Shown here: piece by piece, positions 26,113 through 34,473 of the stretch
How the letters are laid out: every line of letters starts with the position of its first letter
Position numbering within the stretch: position 1 is the first letter of the stretch
Assembly: GCF_006151805.1 (NCBI RefSeq)
Contig: NZ_VDDA01000009.1
Location: 1-64,000, forward strand
DNA from: Methylobacterium terricola
Lineage (GTDB): Bacteria; Pseudomonadota; Alphaproteobacteria; Rhizobiales; Beijerinckiaceae
Direction: 5' to 3'
Length of the DNA: 64,000 nt
The notes under the pieces: model-generated
What the model was told of the DNA's origin: nothing
Database searches by the model: none
Seen by the model: the letters and a program-made list of their open reading frames with translations, nothing else
Position numbers and translations under genes: made by a program

Positions 26113-28035
26113 CTAGCGTGGGGGCAACGCCTTCGCGTCGTCCGTGGCGGTGGCGAGCCAGACCGGGGCCTCGCCGCGCATAAGCGGCAGGCGGACGGAG
26201 GCCGGCGGCGCCGCGCGGGCGGCGGCGAGGTCGCGCAGCTCCGGCGCCTGGGCGGTGTCGTCGACGGTGAGGAACAGGCCGCGCCGCCGCGCCGCCTGGC
26301 CGAGATCGGCGCGGCTGGTGAGCACGCTGAGCGCCGGGCTCGCCAGCAGGGCGAGGACGAGCGGCGCCATCCACAGCGCGAGCAGCGGATCGGCGGCGTA
26401 GGCGAGCGCCGCCGCCAGCATGAGGCCGGCGACCAGCGAATCGACCTGGAGCCGGCAGGCCTCGGACCACGGCACCCGGCGGTCGTCGCGCATCTGGGTG
26501 TCCCAGCGCACCACCCGGCCGGCGAAGGTCGTCGCCACGGCGCCGGCATTGAACAGGGTCATGACCGGCCAGAGCAGCACCCAAAGGGCCTGTTCGAGGG
26601 CGGCGCTGACGAGCAGGCTTCGGGTGCCGCCGAAGGCGGCGCGGCGCTCCGGCGACATCAGGACGTGGCCGAGGCTGAGGAGCTTCGGAGCCGCCAGCAC
26701 GGCGAGGCTCACGCTGGCCAGGACCGCTGCCGCCGGTCCCTCGCCGGTGAGCCCGTAGGCGAGCAGCCCGAGATCGCCGGTGCGGATCGCCTGCCAGGTG
26801 CCGAGGCCCAGGAAGGCGACCCAGACCGGCGAGGCGAGGTAGGACAGGATGCCGGCGCCGAGGTGCCAGCGGCTGCCGGCGGTGAGGCCCGGCTGGCCGA
26901 TGATGCCGAGATGCTGCAGGTTGCCCTGGCACCAGCGCCGCTCGCGGCCGAGGAGGTCGGTGAGGTTCGTGGGCATCTCCTCCCAGGTGCCGGGCTCCTC
27001 CGGCAGCAGGCGCAGCTCCCATCCGGCCCGCCGCAGGAACGCACCCTCGACCGTGTCGTGGCACAGGATCTCGCCGCCGAGCGGCGCCCGGCCGGGCAGC
27101 ACCGGCAGCTCGGCATTGGCCGCGAAGGCCGCGATCCGCAGGATGGCGTTGTGGCCCCAATAGCCGCCGTCGGGTCCCTGCCAGGTGTCGAGCGCCCGGA
27201 TCGACAGCGGCGCGTAGAGCCGCACGGCGAATTGCTGGATGCGGGCGAACAGGGTGTCGCGCCCGGCGGCGTAGCTGACGGTCTGGATCAGGCCGACCCG
27301 CGGGTTCTCCTCCATCAGCCGCACGAGGCGGCGCATGGCGGCGCCGGTCATCAGGCTGTCGGCGTCGAGCACGATCATGAAGTCGTAGTCGTGGCCGTAG
27401 GTCTCGCAGAACTCGCCGATATTGCCGGCCTTGCGCCCGGTATTCTCCCGGCGGCGGCGGTAGCGGATGGCCGGCAGGCCAGGGCCGGCGGCGTGTCGCC
27501 AGGCCTGGATGCGGGCGAATTCGCGCTCCTCGGCCGCGGCGATCTCGGGGTCGCGTGTGTCGCTGAGGACGAAGATGTCGAGGTCGCGCCCGTCGCCGCC
27601 GGTGCGGGCGAGCGACCGGGCCATCACCCGGATCGCCGCGAAGACCGCCGCCGCGTCCTCGGCGTGGATCGCCACCACGGCCGCCGTGCGGCTGCGGCCG
27701 GTGGCCTGCGGCGCGGTCTCGGCCGCCTGCCGTTCCACCGCCGACATCACCCGGGTCCCGAGGCCCGCCGCGACGGCGCCGTAAAGGTAGGTCCAGGCAA
27801 TGTAGGATTGCCAGGCCATCGCCAGGCAGAACAGCACCAGCACCGCCGCTTCAAGCGGCCCGTCCGGCACGCCGGTGCTGGCGAGCGCCGCCGCCGCGAG
27901 GGCGAGCGCGGTCGCGACCGTCGGCAGGGCAAGCGCCAGGCGTCGCCGGCGCAGGGAGGCGGCATCCTCCCTCCGGGTGAGGTCCGCGCCGGGAGCAGCC
28001 GGCACCGCATCGTGCGACGAGGGTACGAAGGACAT
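26113..28035 (-). CDS. opgH: Osmoregulated glucan glucosyltransferase OpgH
   Basis: Inner-membrane glycosyltransferase of the MdoH/OpgH type that makes the beta-1,2-linked backbone of osmoregulated periplasmic glucans from UDP-glucose. The 640-residue protein has N-terminal transmembrane segments, then a GT2-like domain with the UDP-sugar Asp in FVLSDTRDPE, the DAD motif FMIVLDADSLMTG, the acceptor region HDTVEGAFLRRAGW and the QxxRW-like RRWCQGNLQH, followed by C-terminal membrane helices. E. coli MdoH is longer (about 850). The usual partner opgG is not next to it. It is divergent from the glycan operon. Confidence 0.93.
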   Translation of the reverse strand: MSFVPSSHDAVPAAPGADLTRREDAASLRRRRLALALPTVATALALAAAALASTGVPDGPLEAAVLVLFCLAMAWQSYIAWTYLYGAVAAGLGTRVMSAVERQAAETAPQATGRSRTAAVVAIHAEDAAAVFAAIRVMARSLARTGGDGRDLDIFVLSDTRDPEIAAAEEREFARIQAWRHAAGPGLPAIRYRRRRENTGRKAGNIGEFCETYGHDYDFMIVLDADSLMTGAAMRRLVRLMEENPRVGLIQTVSYAAGRDTLFARIQQFAVRLYAPLSIRALDTWQGPDGGYWGHNAILRIAAFAANAELPVLPGRAPLGGEILCHDTVEGAFLRRAGWELRLLPEEPGTWEEMPTNLTDLLGRERRWCQGNLQHLGIIGQPGLTAGSRWHLGAGILSYLASPVWVAFLGLGTWQAIRTGDLGLLAYGLTGEGPAAAVLASVSLAVLAAPKLLSLGHVLMSPERRAAFGGTRSLLVSAALEQALWVLLWPVMTLFNAGAVATTFAGRVVRWDTQMRDDRRVPWSEACRLQVDSLVAGLMLAAALAYAADPLLALWMAPLVLALLASPALSVLTSRADLGQAARRRGLFLTVDDTAQAPELRDLAAARAAPPASVRLPLMRGEAPVWLATATDDAKALPPR

Positions 28036-28190
28036 GGGGGTCGCGTGAACTCGGTGGAGGGGGGCCGGTTACGGGATGCGGCGCCGGACGCCTTGGCTGC
28101 GCTATCCCGCTGGCCGTCATGGATCAATCGGGCTGAATGACGCCAGAACGATGACACCTGTTCGCGGGCCCTCGCTCCCATAGATACAGC

Positions 28191-28204
28191 CCAGATGTAT
28201 CTGG
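28191..28204. promoter_or_regulatory. Small dyad upstream of glycan operon
   Basis: CCAGAT-GT-ATCTGG, 6-bp arms, inside a larger imperfect repeat (AGATAC ... GTATCT), ends 37 nt before the GTG of the first epimerase gene. It lies between the divergent opgH and glycan operon and could bind a regulator of either. No regulator gene is nearby. Confidence 0.4.
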
Positions 28205-28241
28205 CCCGGCAGGGCCGGGGCGAGACGAGGGAGCGCGACGG

Positions 28242-29360
28242 GTGCCGCAGACCATCCTGATCACCGGCGGGGCCGGCTTCATCGGCCGGGCCGTGGCGCG
28301 GGCCCTCGTCGCCCGGGGCGACCGGGTGCGCGTGCTCGACAGCCTGATCGAGCAGGTGCATGGCGGCACGGCCCGGCCCGAGGGCCTGCCGGACGCGGTG
28401 GAGCTGCGCCGCGGCGACATCCGCGACGCGCGCGCGGTGGCCGATGCCGTGGCGGGCGTCGACGCGGTGATCCACCTCGCCGCCGAGGTCGGGGTCGGCC
28501 AGAGCATGTACGACGTCGACCGCTACGTCGCGGTCAACGACCACGGCACCGCGGTGCTGTTCCAGGCCCTGATCGAGCGGCCGGTGCGGCGGGTGGTCGT
28601 CGCCTCCTCGATGAGCGTCTATGGCGAGGGGCTGTATCGCGGCGCCGACGGGCGGGTGCGTGAGGAGGTGTTGCGCCAGCCGCGCTCCGGCCCCGACGCG
28701 CCGTGGGATCCCCTCGACGAGGAGGGACGCCCGCTGGTGCCGGTGGCGACCCCGGAATGGAAGCGCCCGGCGCTCGCCTCGGTCTATGCGCTGACGAAAT
28801 ACGCCCAGGAGCGCCTGACCCTGATGCTGGCCCCCGCCTACGGCATGGAGGGCGTGGCCCTGCGGCTGTGGAACGCCTACGGGCCGGGCCAGGCCCTGTC
28901 GAACCCCTATACCGGCGTGCTGGCGATCTTCGCCTCCCGGATCCACAACGGCGTCCCCCCGGTGATCTTCGAGGACGGGCATCAGCGGCGCGACTTCGTG
29001 CAGGTCGACGACGTGGCCCAGGCCTTCCTGCTCGCCCTCGACACGCCGCGGGCCGCCGGCCAGGTCTACAATATCGGCTCGGGCGAGGACCGCTCGGTGC
29101 GCGAGGTGGCGGCCCTGCTGGCCGAGGCGATGGGCCGGCCGGACCTGACGCCGGAGATCGCCGGCAAGGCCCGGGCCGGCGACATCCGCCACTGCATCCC
29201 CGACATCACCAAGGCCCGGGAGGAGCTGAGCTACCGCCCGGCCCGCGACTTCGCCGACGGCCTGAAGGAACTCGCCGCCTGGGTGGCGGCGCAGGAGGAG
29301 GCCCGCGACCGGGTCGAGGAGGCGCGCCGGGAGCTCGACCGGCGCGGGCTGGTGGCGTGA
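28242..29360 (+). CDS. NAD-dependent nucleotide-sugar epimerase (4-epimerase-like)
   Basis: Extended short-chain dehydrogenase of 372 residues, starting at GTG 28242 after GAGGGA. The NAD loop GGAGFIG is at 9-15 and the catalytic Tyr182-Lys186 in YALTKYAQE. RDIRDARAV and RLWNAYGPGQALSNPYTGV are typical of UDP-glucose/dTDP-rhamnose 4-epimerase relatives. It probably interconverts a 4-position of an activated sugar for the glycosyltransferases downstream. The stop TGA (29358-29360) overlaps the next ATG (TGATG), so translation is coupled. The exact sugar is unknown. Confidence 0.88.
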   Translation: MPQTILITGGAGFIGRAVARALVARGDRVRVLDSLIEQVHGGTARPEGLPDAVELRRGDIRDARAVADAVAGVDAVIHLAAEVGVGQSMYDVDRYVAVNDHGTAVLFQALIERPVRRVVVASSMSVYGEGLYRGADGRVREEVLRQPRSGPDAPWDPLDEEGRPLVPVATPEWKRPALASVYALTKYAQERLTLMLAPAYGMEGVALRLWNAYGPGQALSNPYTGVLAIFASRIHNGVPPVIFEDGHQRRDFVQVDDVAQAFLLALDTPRAAGQVYNIGSGEDRSVREVAALLAEAMGRPDLTPEIAGKARAGDIRHCIPDITKAREELSYRPARDFADGLKELAAWVAAQEEARDRVEEARRELDRRGLVA

Positions 29361-30427
29361 TGGCGGATCCCCTCATCCCCGGCCGGCGGCCGGTCCTGAT
29401 CACCGGCGGCGCCGGCTTCATCGGCGCCAACCTCGCGGATGCCCTCGCGGCGGAGGGGCGGGACGTCCTCGTCTACGACGCCCTGCTTCGCCCCGGCGTC
29501 GAGGCGAACCTCGCCTGGCTCAAAAGCCGCCACCCCGAGCGGATCTCGTCGGTCACGGCGGATGTGCGCGACACCGCGAGCCTCGCGGCGGCGGCGGCCG
29601 ACGCCTCGGCGGTCGTCCACCTCGCCGCCCAGGTCGCGGTGACGACGAGCCTCGCCGATCCGGTCGCCGACTTCGCGGTCAATCTCGGCGGAACGCTCGC
29701 CCTGCTCGAAGCCCTGCGCCGGCGCCCCGCCCCGCCGCCGCTGGTCTTCGCCTCGACCAACAAGGTCTACGGCGATCTCGGCGACCTCGAATTCGGCCTG
29801 GAGGGCGACGCCTACATGCCGACCGATCCCGGAATCCGGGCCCTCGGCATCGGCGAGGACCGCCCCCTCGACTTCCACACCCCCTATGGCTGCTCGAAGG
29901 GCGGCGCCGACCAGTACGTGCTCGACTATGCCCGCAGCTTCGGGGTACCGGCCTGCGTCCTGCGGATGAGCTGCATCTACGGCCCGCGCCAGATGGGCAC
30001 CGAGGACCAGGGCTGGGTCGCCCATTTCCTGATCCGGGCCCTCGAGGGACGGCCGATCACGATCTACGGCGACGGCTGCCAGGTGCGCGACGTGCTCGAC
30101 GTCGGCGACGCGGTCGCGGCCTACCGGGCGGCTTTGGCGCGGATCGACGCGGTGAAGGGGCGGGCCTACAATCTCGGCGGCGGGCCCGGGAACGCCGTCT
30201 CCCTGCGTCAGGTGCTCGGCGTCATCGAGGCGATCGTCGGGCGGCCCCTCGACCTCGCCTTCGAGGGATGGCGCGCCGGAGACCAGCGCTACTACGTCTC
30301 GGACACCCGCCGCGTGACCGCCGATCTCGGCCTCAACGCCCCGCTGCCCTGGCAGCGCGGTCTCGCCCGCCTCGCCGCGTGGCTCGCCGAACACCGGGGC
30401 CTGCCCCGTCAGGCCGCCCTGGTCTGA
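29360..30427 (+). CDS. Nucleotide-sugar epimerase, CDP-paratose 2-epimerase-like
   Basis: A second extended SDR, 355 residues, coupled to the first by a 1-nt overlap. GGAGFIG is at 16-22, the catalytic pair Tyr176-Lys180 in YGCSKGGADQY. LRPGVEANLAWLKSRHP near residue 44-60 and RPLDFHTPYGCSK resemble CDP-paratose (tyvelose) 2-epimerases, which act on 3,6-dideoxy sugars, but the sequence alone does not prove the substrate. It ends 231 nt before the radical SAM gene. Two epimerases in a row imply that the pathway delivers an altered sugar. Confidence 0.87.
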   Translation: MADPLIPGRRPVLITGGAGFIGANLADALAAEGRDVLVYDALLRPGVEANLAWLKSRHPERISSVTADVRDTASLAAAAADASAVVHLAAQVAVTTSLADPVADFAVNLGGTLALLEALRRRPAPPPLVFASTNKVYGDLGDLEFGLEGDAYMPTDPGIRALGIGEDRPLDFHTPYGCSKGGADQYVLDYARSFGVPACVLRMSCIYGPRQMGTEDQGWVAHFLIRALEGRPITIYGDGCQVRDVLDVGDAVAAYRAALARIDAVKGRAYNLGGGPGNAVSLRQVLGVIEAIVGRPLDLAFEGWRAGDQRYYVSDTRRVTADLGLNAPLPWQRGLARLAAWLAEHRGLPRQAALV

Positions 30428-30658
30428 GGCATCGGGCCCGGACCACGCGCGAGACGCGATTCGGTTCCAGACCCGAGCCTGCAGCCCGGGAATGATCAAA
30501 GTTGCGCCATGCGCTCGCGTCATGACGAAGGACCCTTTGGTATCCTTCGCTTAACTCTGCCCGGGCGAAAAGGCCTTGTCGTCCGGAGCGGCCCCGCCAC
30601 TTCCCTCATAGTCGCCCCCAGTACCCGCGATGCCCGTTCCCGGTTCAGGACAGCCGCT

Positions 30659-31957
30659 TTGAGAATCGCCCTCGTCAACCCGACCTGGAGCTTCGAGAAC
30701 AGCATCTATTTCGGGTGCCGTTCGCCGCACCTGCCGATCGAGCTCGGGGCCTGCAAGGTGCTCCTGGAGCGGGCGGGGCACCAGACGCTGATGCTCGACG
30801 GCGCCCTCGACGGCCTGACCCTGGACGAGCTGGCCGACAGGGTCGCGGCGTTCGCGCCGGCCATGACGGTGGTGACGACCGCCCCGACCTACCTGTTCTG
30901 GCGCTGCGCCCAGCCCGAGCTGCGGGTGCCGCGCGCCTTCCTCGACGCGCTCGCCGGCCGCGGCGGCCGCACCGTGGCGGTCGGCCCGCACGGCTCGGTC
31001 ACGCCGGAGACGACGCTCGCCAAGCTCGCCTGCGAGCTCGTGGTACGGGGCGAGTGCGAGGAGGTGGTGACGATGCTCGCCGAGGGCGGCCTGTCGCGGC
31101 CCGGCACGGTCCCGGCCCTGGCCTTCCGGGACGGGGACGAGACCGTCATCACTGGCGGTCCCGCGGCGACCGCCTTCACGGACCTGCCGGCGCTCGCCTG
31201 GCCCGACGCGTGGGTGGCGCGCCACGCCCACCATCACCACCGCTTCGACCGCGCGCCGGAGGGGCCGGGAGCCGAGATCGAGGCCTCGCGCGGCTGCCCT
31301 TATTCCTGCACCTTTTGCGCCAAGATCGACTTCCGGGACAAGTACCGGCGGCGCGCCCTGCCGCTCGTCCTGGAGGAGGTCGACCGGTTGATCGCGCAGG
31401 GTGTCACCTACCTCTACTTCATCGACGAGATCTTCCTGCCGCAGAAGCCGCTGCTCGAGGCCCTGGCCACGCGCCGGGTCGAGTTCGGGGTGCAGACCCG
31501 GATCGACCTGTGGAAGCCCGACATGCTCGACCTGCTGGGAGAAGCGGGCTGCGTCTCGATCGAGGCCGGGGTCGAGAGCCTGACCGAGGCCGGCCGCGCG
31601 CTGCTCGACAAGAATTGCCGCGCCTCGACCGACGATCTCGCCGAGCGCCTGATCCATGCCCGCCGCTCGGTGCCGTTCGTGCAGGCCAACCTCATCAAGG
31701 TGGCGGGGGACGATCCCGAGCTGGTGGCGGCCTGGCGCGACCGCCTGCGCGCCGCCGGCGTCTGGGCCAACGATCCCGTGCCGCTCTACCCCTACCCGTC
31801 CTCGCCGGATTACCGCCGCCTGTGGGGCGAGCCGGACGGCGAGGCCTGGGAGCGGGCGCACGACCATTACCTCGGCCAGTTCGACCGCTTCAGCGACATC
31901 CAAGAGGAGCGGCCGGCCCCGTTGCGCGAGTTGGAGGCGGCATGCTGCCCAGCCTGA
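30659..31957 (+). CDS. Radical SAM protein with B12-domain-like N-terminus
   Basis: 432 residues from TTG 30659, chosen because CAGGA lies about 9 nt upstream and the protein then starts at the conserved RIALVNPTW. N-terminal 140 residues resemble a cobalamin-binding domain (LPIELGACKVLLERAGH) but lack the usual DxHxxG cobalt-ligand motif. The [4Fe-4S] site is C213-x3-C217-x2-C220 (CPYSCTFC), followed by FIDEIFLPQKP and IEAGVES, the AdoMet barrel pattern. Such enzymes often add methyl groups or rearrange substrates; here the neighbours suggest a sugar, glycan or lipid. The protein ends ELEAACCPA. The stop overlaps the next gene by 16 nt. Confidence 0.88.
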   Translation: MRIALVNPTWSFENSIYFGCRSPHLPIELGACKVLLERAGHQTLMLDGALDGLTLDELADRVAAFAPAMTVVTTAPTYLFWRCAQPELRVPRAFLDALAGRGGRTVAVGPHGSVTPETTLAKLACELVVRGECEEVVTMLAEGGLSRPGTVPALAFRDGDETVITGGPAATAFTDLPALAWPDAWVARHAHHHHRFDRAPEGPGAEIEASRGCPYSCTFCAKIDFRDKYRRRALPLVLEEVDRLIAQGVTYLYFIDEIFLPQKPLLEALATRRVEFGVQTRIDLWKPDMLDLLGEAGCVSIEAGVESLTEAGRALLDKNCRASTDDLAERLIHARRSVPFVQANLIKVAGDDPELVAAWRDRLRAAGVWANDPVPLYPYPSSPDYRRLWGEPDGEAWERAHDHYLGQFDRFSDIQEERPAPLRELEAACCPA

Positions 31958-33114
31958 CGGTCCCGGCCGGACGCCCGATCCCGCATCGCGGCGCGCCGGC
32001 CTTCCACCTGTTCATGACCGTCGATGCGGTCGGCGGCGTCTGGCAATACGGGCTCGACCTCGCCGAGGAGCTGATCCGCCAGGGCGTCGGCGTCACCCTG
32101 GCGGTGCTCGGGCCGGAGCCGAACCCGGACCAGTTGCGCGCGGCGCGGGCCATCCGCGGCCTCACCCTGTGCCCCCTCGGGACCAGCCTCGACTGGACGG
32201 CCCTGACCCGCCGCGAGGTCGAGGCCGCCGCCGCCATGGTGGCGCGCGAGGCCGAGCGGGCCGGCGCCGACCTGATCCATCTCAACAGCCCGGCGCTGGC
32301 CGCGATCACCGAGTTCTGCGCCCCCGTGATCGCGGTGGCGCATTCCTGCGTGGCGACCTGGTGGGCGGCGATGCGGCCAGGCCCGCTGCCGCCGGACCTG
32401 GCCTGGCGGGCGGCCCTGGTGGCGGAGGGCTACCGCCGGGTCGACGCGCTCCTGAGCCCGACCCGCGCCTTCGCGGAGGCGACCGCGGCGACCTACGGCG
32501 TCGCGCCGCCCCGGGTGGTGCCGAACGGCCGGCGCAAGCCCGCCGACCGCGGCCACCGCACCCCGGCGGGCGCTGCCGCCTCGCCCTTCGCCTTCACCGC
32601 CGGCCGGCTGTGGGACGAGGGCAAGAACGCCCGCACCCTCGACCGGGCGGCGGCGCGGATGCACCTGCCGCTGCTCGCCGCCGGCGACCTCAAGGGCCCG
32701 AACGCGGCGCAGTTCGCGCCCGAGCATTTGCGTCCCTTGGGCCGCCTGAGCGACCAGGACGTGGCGCGCTGGCTCGCCGGCGCGCCGATCTACGCGTCCG
32801 CCGCCCGCTACGAGCCGTTCGGCCTCGGCGTGCTCGAGGCCGCGAGCGCCGGCTGCGCCCTGGTGCTGTCCGACATCCCGACCTTCCGCGAATTGTGGGA
32901 CGAGGCCGCGATCTTCATCGCCCCCGACGACGATGCGGGCTTCGCCCACGCCATCGAGATGGTGGCCGCCGATCCCGCCATCCGGGCCCGGCTCGGCGCC
33001 GAGGCGCGGGCCCGGTCCGAGGCCTTCACGGTCGAGGCAATGACGGCCGGCGTCCTCGACGCCTACCGGGCCGTGCTCGAGGCGCCGCCGCTGCGGGCCG
33101 GGGCGCTGGCGTGA
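31942..33114 (+). CDS. Glycosyltransferase, GT4-type (GT-B fold)
   Basis: 390 residues, starting inside the end of the radical SAM gene (16-nt overlap). The N-terminal half is a typical GT-B acceptor domain (TVDAVGGVWQYGLDLAEEL, HLNSPALAAI). The C-terminal half has FTAGRLWDEGKNARTLD and the EX7E-like nucleotide-sugar motif YEPFGLGVLEAASAGCALVLSD. It is predicted to be cytoplasmic, possibly membrane-associated, and to transfer one sugar to the growing product of the cluster. Its stop overlaps the next gene by GTGA. Confidence 0.9.
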   Translation: MLPSLTVPAGRPIPHRGAPAFHLFMTVDAVGGVWQYGLDLAEELIRQGVGVTLAVLGPEPNPDQLRAARAIRGLTLCPLGTSLDWTALTRREVEAAAAMVAREAERAGADLIHLNSPALAAITEFCAPVIAVAHSCVATWWAAMRPGPLPPDLAWRAALVAEGYRRVDALLSPTRAFAEATAATYGVAPPRVVPNGRRKPADRGHRTPAGAAASPFAFTAGRLWDEGKNARTLDRAAARMHLPLLAAGDLKGPNAAQFAPEHLRPLGRLSDQDVARWLAGAPIYASAARYEPFGLGVLEAASAGCALVLSDIPTFRELWDEAAIFIAPDDDAGFAHAIEMVAADPAIRARLGAEARARSEAFTVEAMTAGVLDAYRAVLEAPPLRAGALA

Positions 33115-34199
33115 GGATCGTCGTCTTCACGCATTCCCTGCGCTCGTGCTGGAACCACGGCAACGCCCATTTCCTGCGCGGCGTGCTGCGCGAGCTTCAG
33201 GCCCTCGGCCACAGCGTCGCGGCGCACGAGCCGGAGGGAGCCTGGAGCGTCGAGAATCTGGTTCGCGATCACGGCGCGGCGGGCCTCGCCTCGTCCCTCG
33301 CGCCCTATCCCGACCTCGAGCCGACCATCGACCGGCCCGGCTTCGATCTCGATGCGGCCCTCGACGGCGCCGATCTGGTGCTCGTCCACGAATGGAACGA
33401 GCCCGCCCTCGTCGCCCGCATCGGCGCGGCGCGGCGCAACGGCGGCCGCTTCACGCTTCTCTTCCACGATACCCACCACCGGGCGGTGAGCGAGCCCGAC
33501 GCGATGCGGGCCTACGACCTCTCCGCCTATGACGGCGTGCTGGCCTTCGGCGAGACGCTGGCTGCGGTCTATCGCGGCTGGGGCTGGGGTCATCGGGTGT
33601 TCGTCTGGCACGAGGCCGCCGATACGCGCCTGTTCCATCCGCCGGACGTCGAGGGTCCCCGCGAGGGGCTGGTCTGGATCGGCAATTGGGGCGACGGCGA
33701 ACGTAGCGCCGAGCTGGAGCGTTTCCTGTTCGCACCGGCCCGGACGGCGGGGCTCCCGCTCGACGTCTGGGGCGTGCGCTACCCCGATGCGGCGCTGGCG
33801 ACGCTGCGCCGGTTCGGGGCCGATTACCGTGGCTGGCTGGCGAATGCCCGCGCCCCGGACATCTTCGCCCGCCATCTCGCCACCGTGCACGTGCCGCGGC
33901 GCTTCTACGTCGAGGCCCTGCCCGGCATCCCGACCATCCGGGTGTTCGAGGCGCTGGCCTGCGGCATCCCCCTGGTCTCGGCGCCCTGGCGCGACAGCGA
34001 AGCGCTGTTCACCCCGGGGAGCGACTTCCTGGTCGCGCCGGACGGGGCGGCGATGGAGCGGCATCTGCGTGACCTGGCGCACGATCCCGGGCTGCGCGCG
34101 GCACTGGCGGAGCGGGGGCTCACGACGATCCGGGCGCGGCACACCTGCGCGCACCGGGCGGCAGAGCTGCTGGCGGTGGCGGAGCGGCTGCGGGGGTGA
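33111..34199 (+). CDS. CgeB-like glycosyltransferase
   Basis: 362 residues, starting at GTG 33111 in the overlap GTGA. It opens with VFTHSLRSCWNHGNAHFLRGV and LVLVHEWNEPALVA, resembling the CgeB family, and its C-terminal half has the GT-B signature YVEALPGIPTIRVFEALACG followed by PLVSAPW. It is the last gene of the five-gene operon and probably adds a further residue. About 27 nt after its stop begins a repeat element. Function inferred from family and context only. Confidence 0.87.
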   Translation: MRIVVFTHSLRSCWNHGNAHFLRGVLRELQALGHSVAAHEPEGAWSVENLVRDHGAAGLASSLAPYPDLEPTIDRPGFDLDAALDGADLVLVHEWNEPALVARIGAARRNGGRFTLLFHDTHHRAVSEPDAMRAYDLSAYDGVLAFGETLAAVYRGWGWGHRVFVWHEAADTRLFHPPDVEGPREGLVWIGNWGDGERSAELERFLFAPARTAGLPLDVWGVRYPDAALATLRRFGADYRGWLANARAPDIFARHLATVHVPRRFYVEALPGIPTIRVFEALACGIPLVSAPWRDSEALFTPGSDFLVAPDGAAMERHLRDLAHDPGLRAALAERGLTTIRARHTCAHRAAELLAVAERLRG

Positions 34200-34226
34200 G
34201 TGCGCGGCCCGCGCCCTGCGCAGGAA

Positions 34227-34378
34227 CCCTCCCCCGCTGCGGGGGAGGGGACGCCGCTTCCGGAGAGGGCGCGACCCGCATGACGGCGGCTCCCTGGATC
34301 AGCGTCGCGCCATCCCTCTCGGCGGGACCTTGTCCCGCTGCGCTCACTCCGTCCGCCCCCCTTCCCGCAGAGGGGGGC
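34227..34378. repeat. CCCTCCCCC composite repeat, copy 2
   Basis: Starts with a perfect 9-bp hairpin (CCCTCCCCC / GGGGGAGGG, 34227-34249) and ends with a second one (GCCCCCCTTCCCGCAGAGGGGGGC, 34355-34378; no long copy shown here is coding). Interior words such as GACGCCGCTTCCGGAGAGG and GGATCAGCGTCGCGCC recur in altered form at 58601-58770. It lies between the glycan operon and the M20 peptidase gene. Confidence 0.7.
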
Positions 34379-34420
34379 TTGGGCGCGGCGCGCTCGTGAG
34401 CAATCCCTAACCCTTGTCTC

Positions 34421-34473
34421 ATACCCTCGCGCCTTGCGCCTTCGGACGGATCCGTTCGAAGGCGCGGCGGTAT
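34421..34473. repeat. 53-bp shortened copy B of the ATACC element
   Basis: Same ends as copies at 12334 and 42663 (ATACCCTCGCGCCTT at the left, GGATCCGTTCG...GGCGGTAT at the right) but missing about 65 internal bases. The right-hand dyad is intact: CGCCTTCGGACG and CGTTCGAAGGCG around GATC, with one G-T pair. Relative to copy A a G:C pair has become T:A, a compensatory change. Its last base abuts the stop codon of the M20 peptidase gene. Confidence 0.8.
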
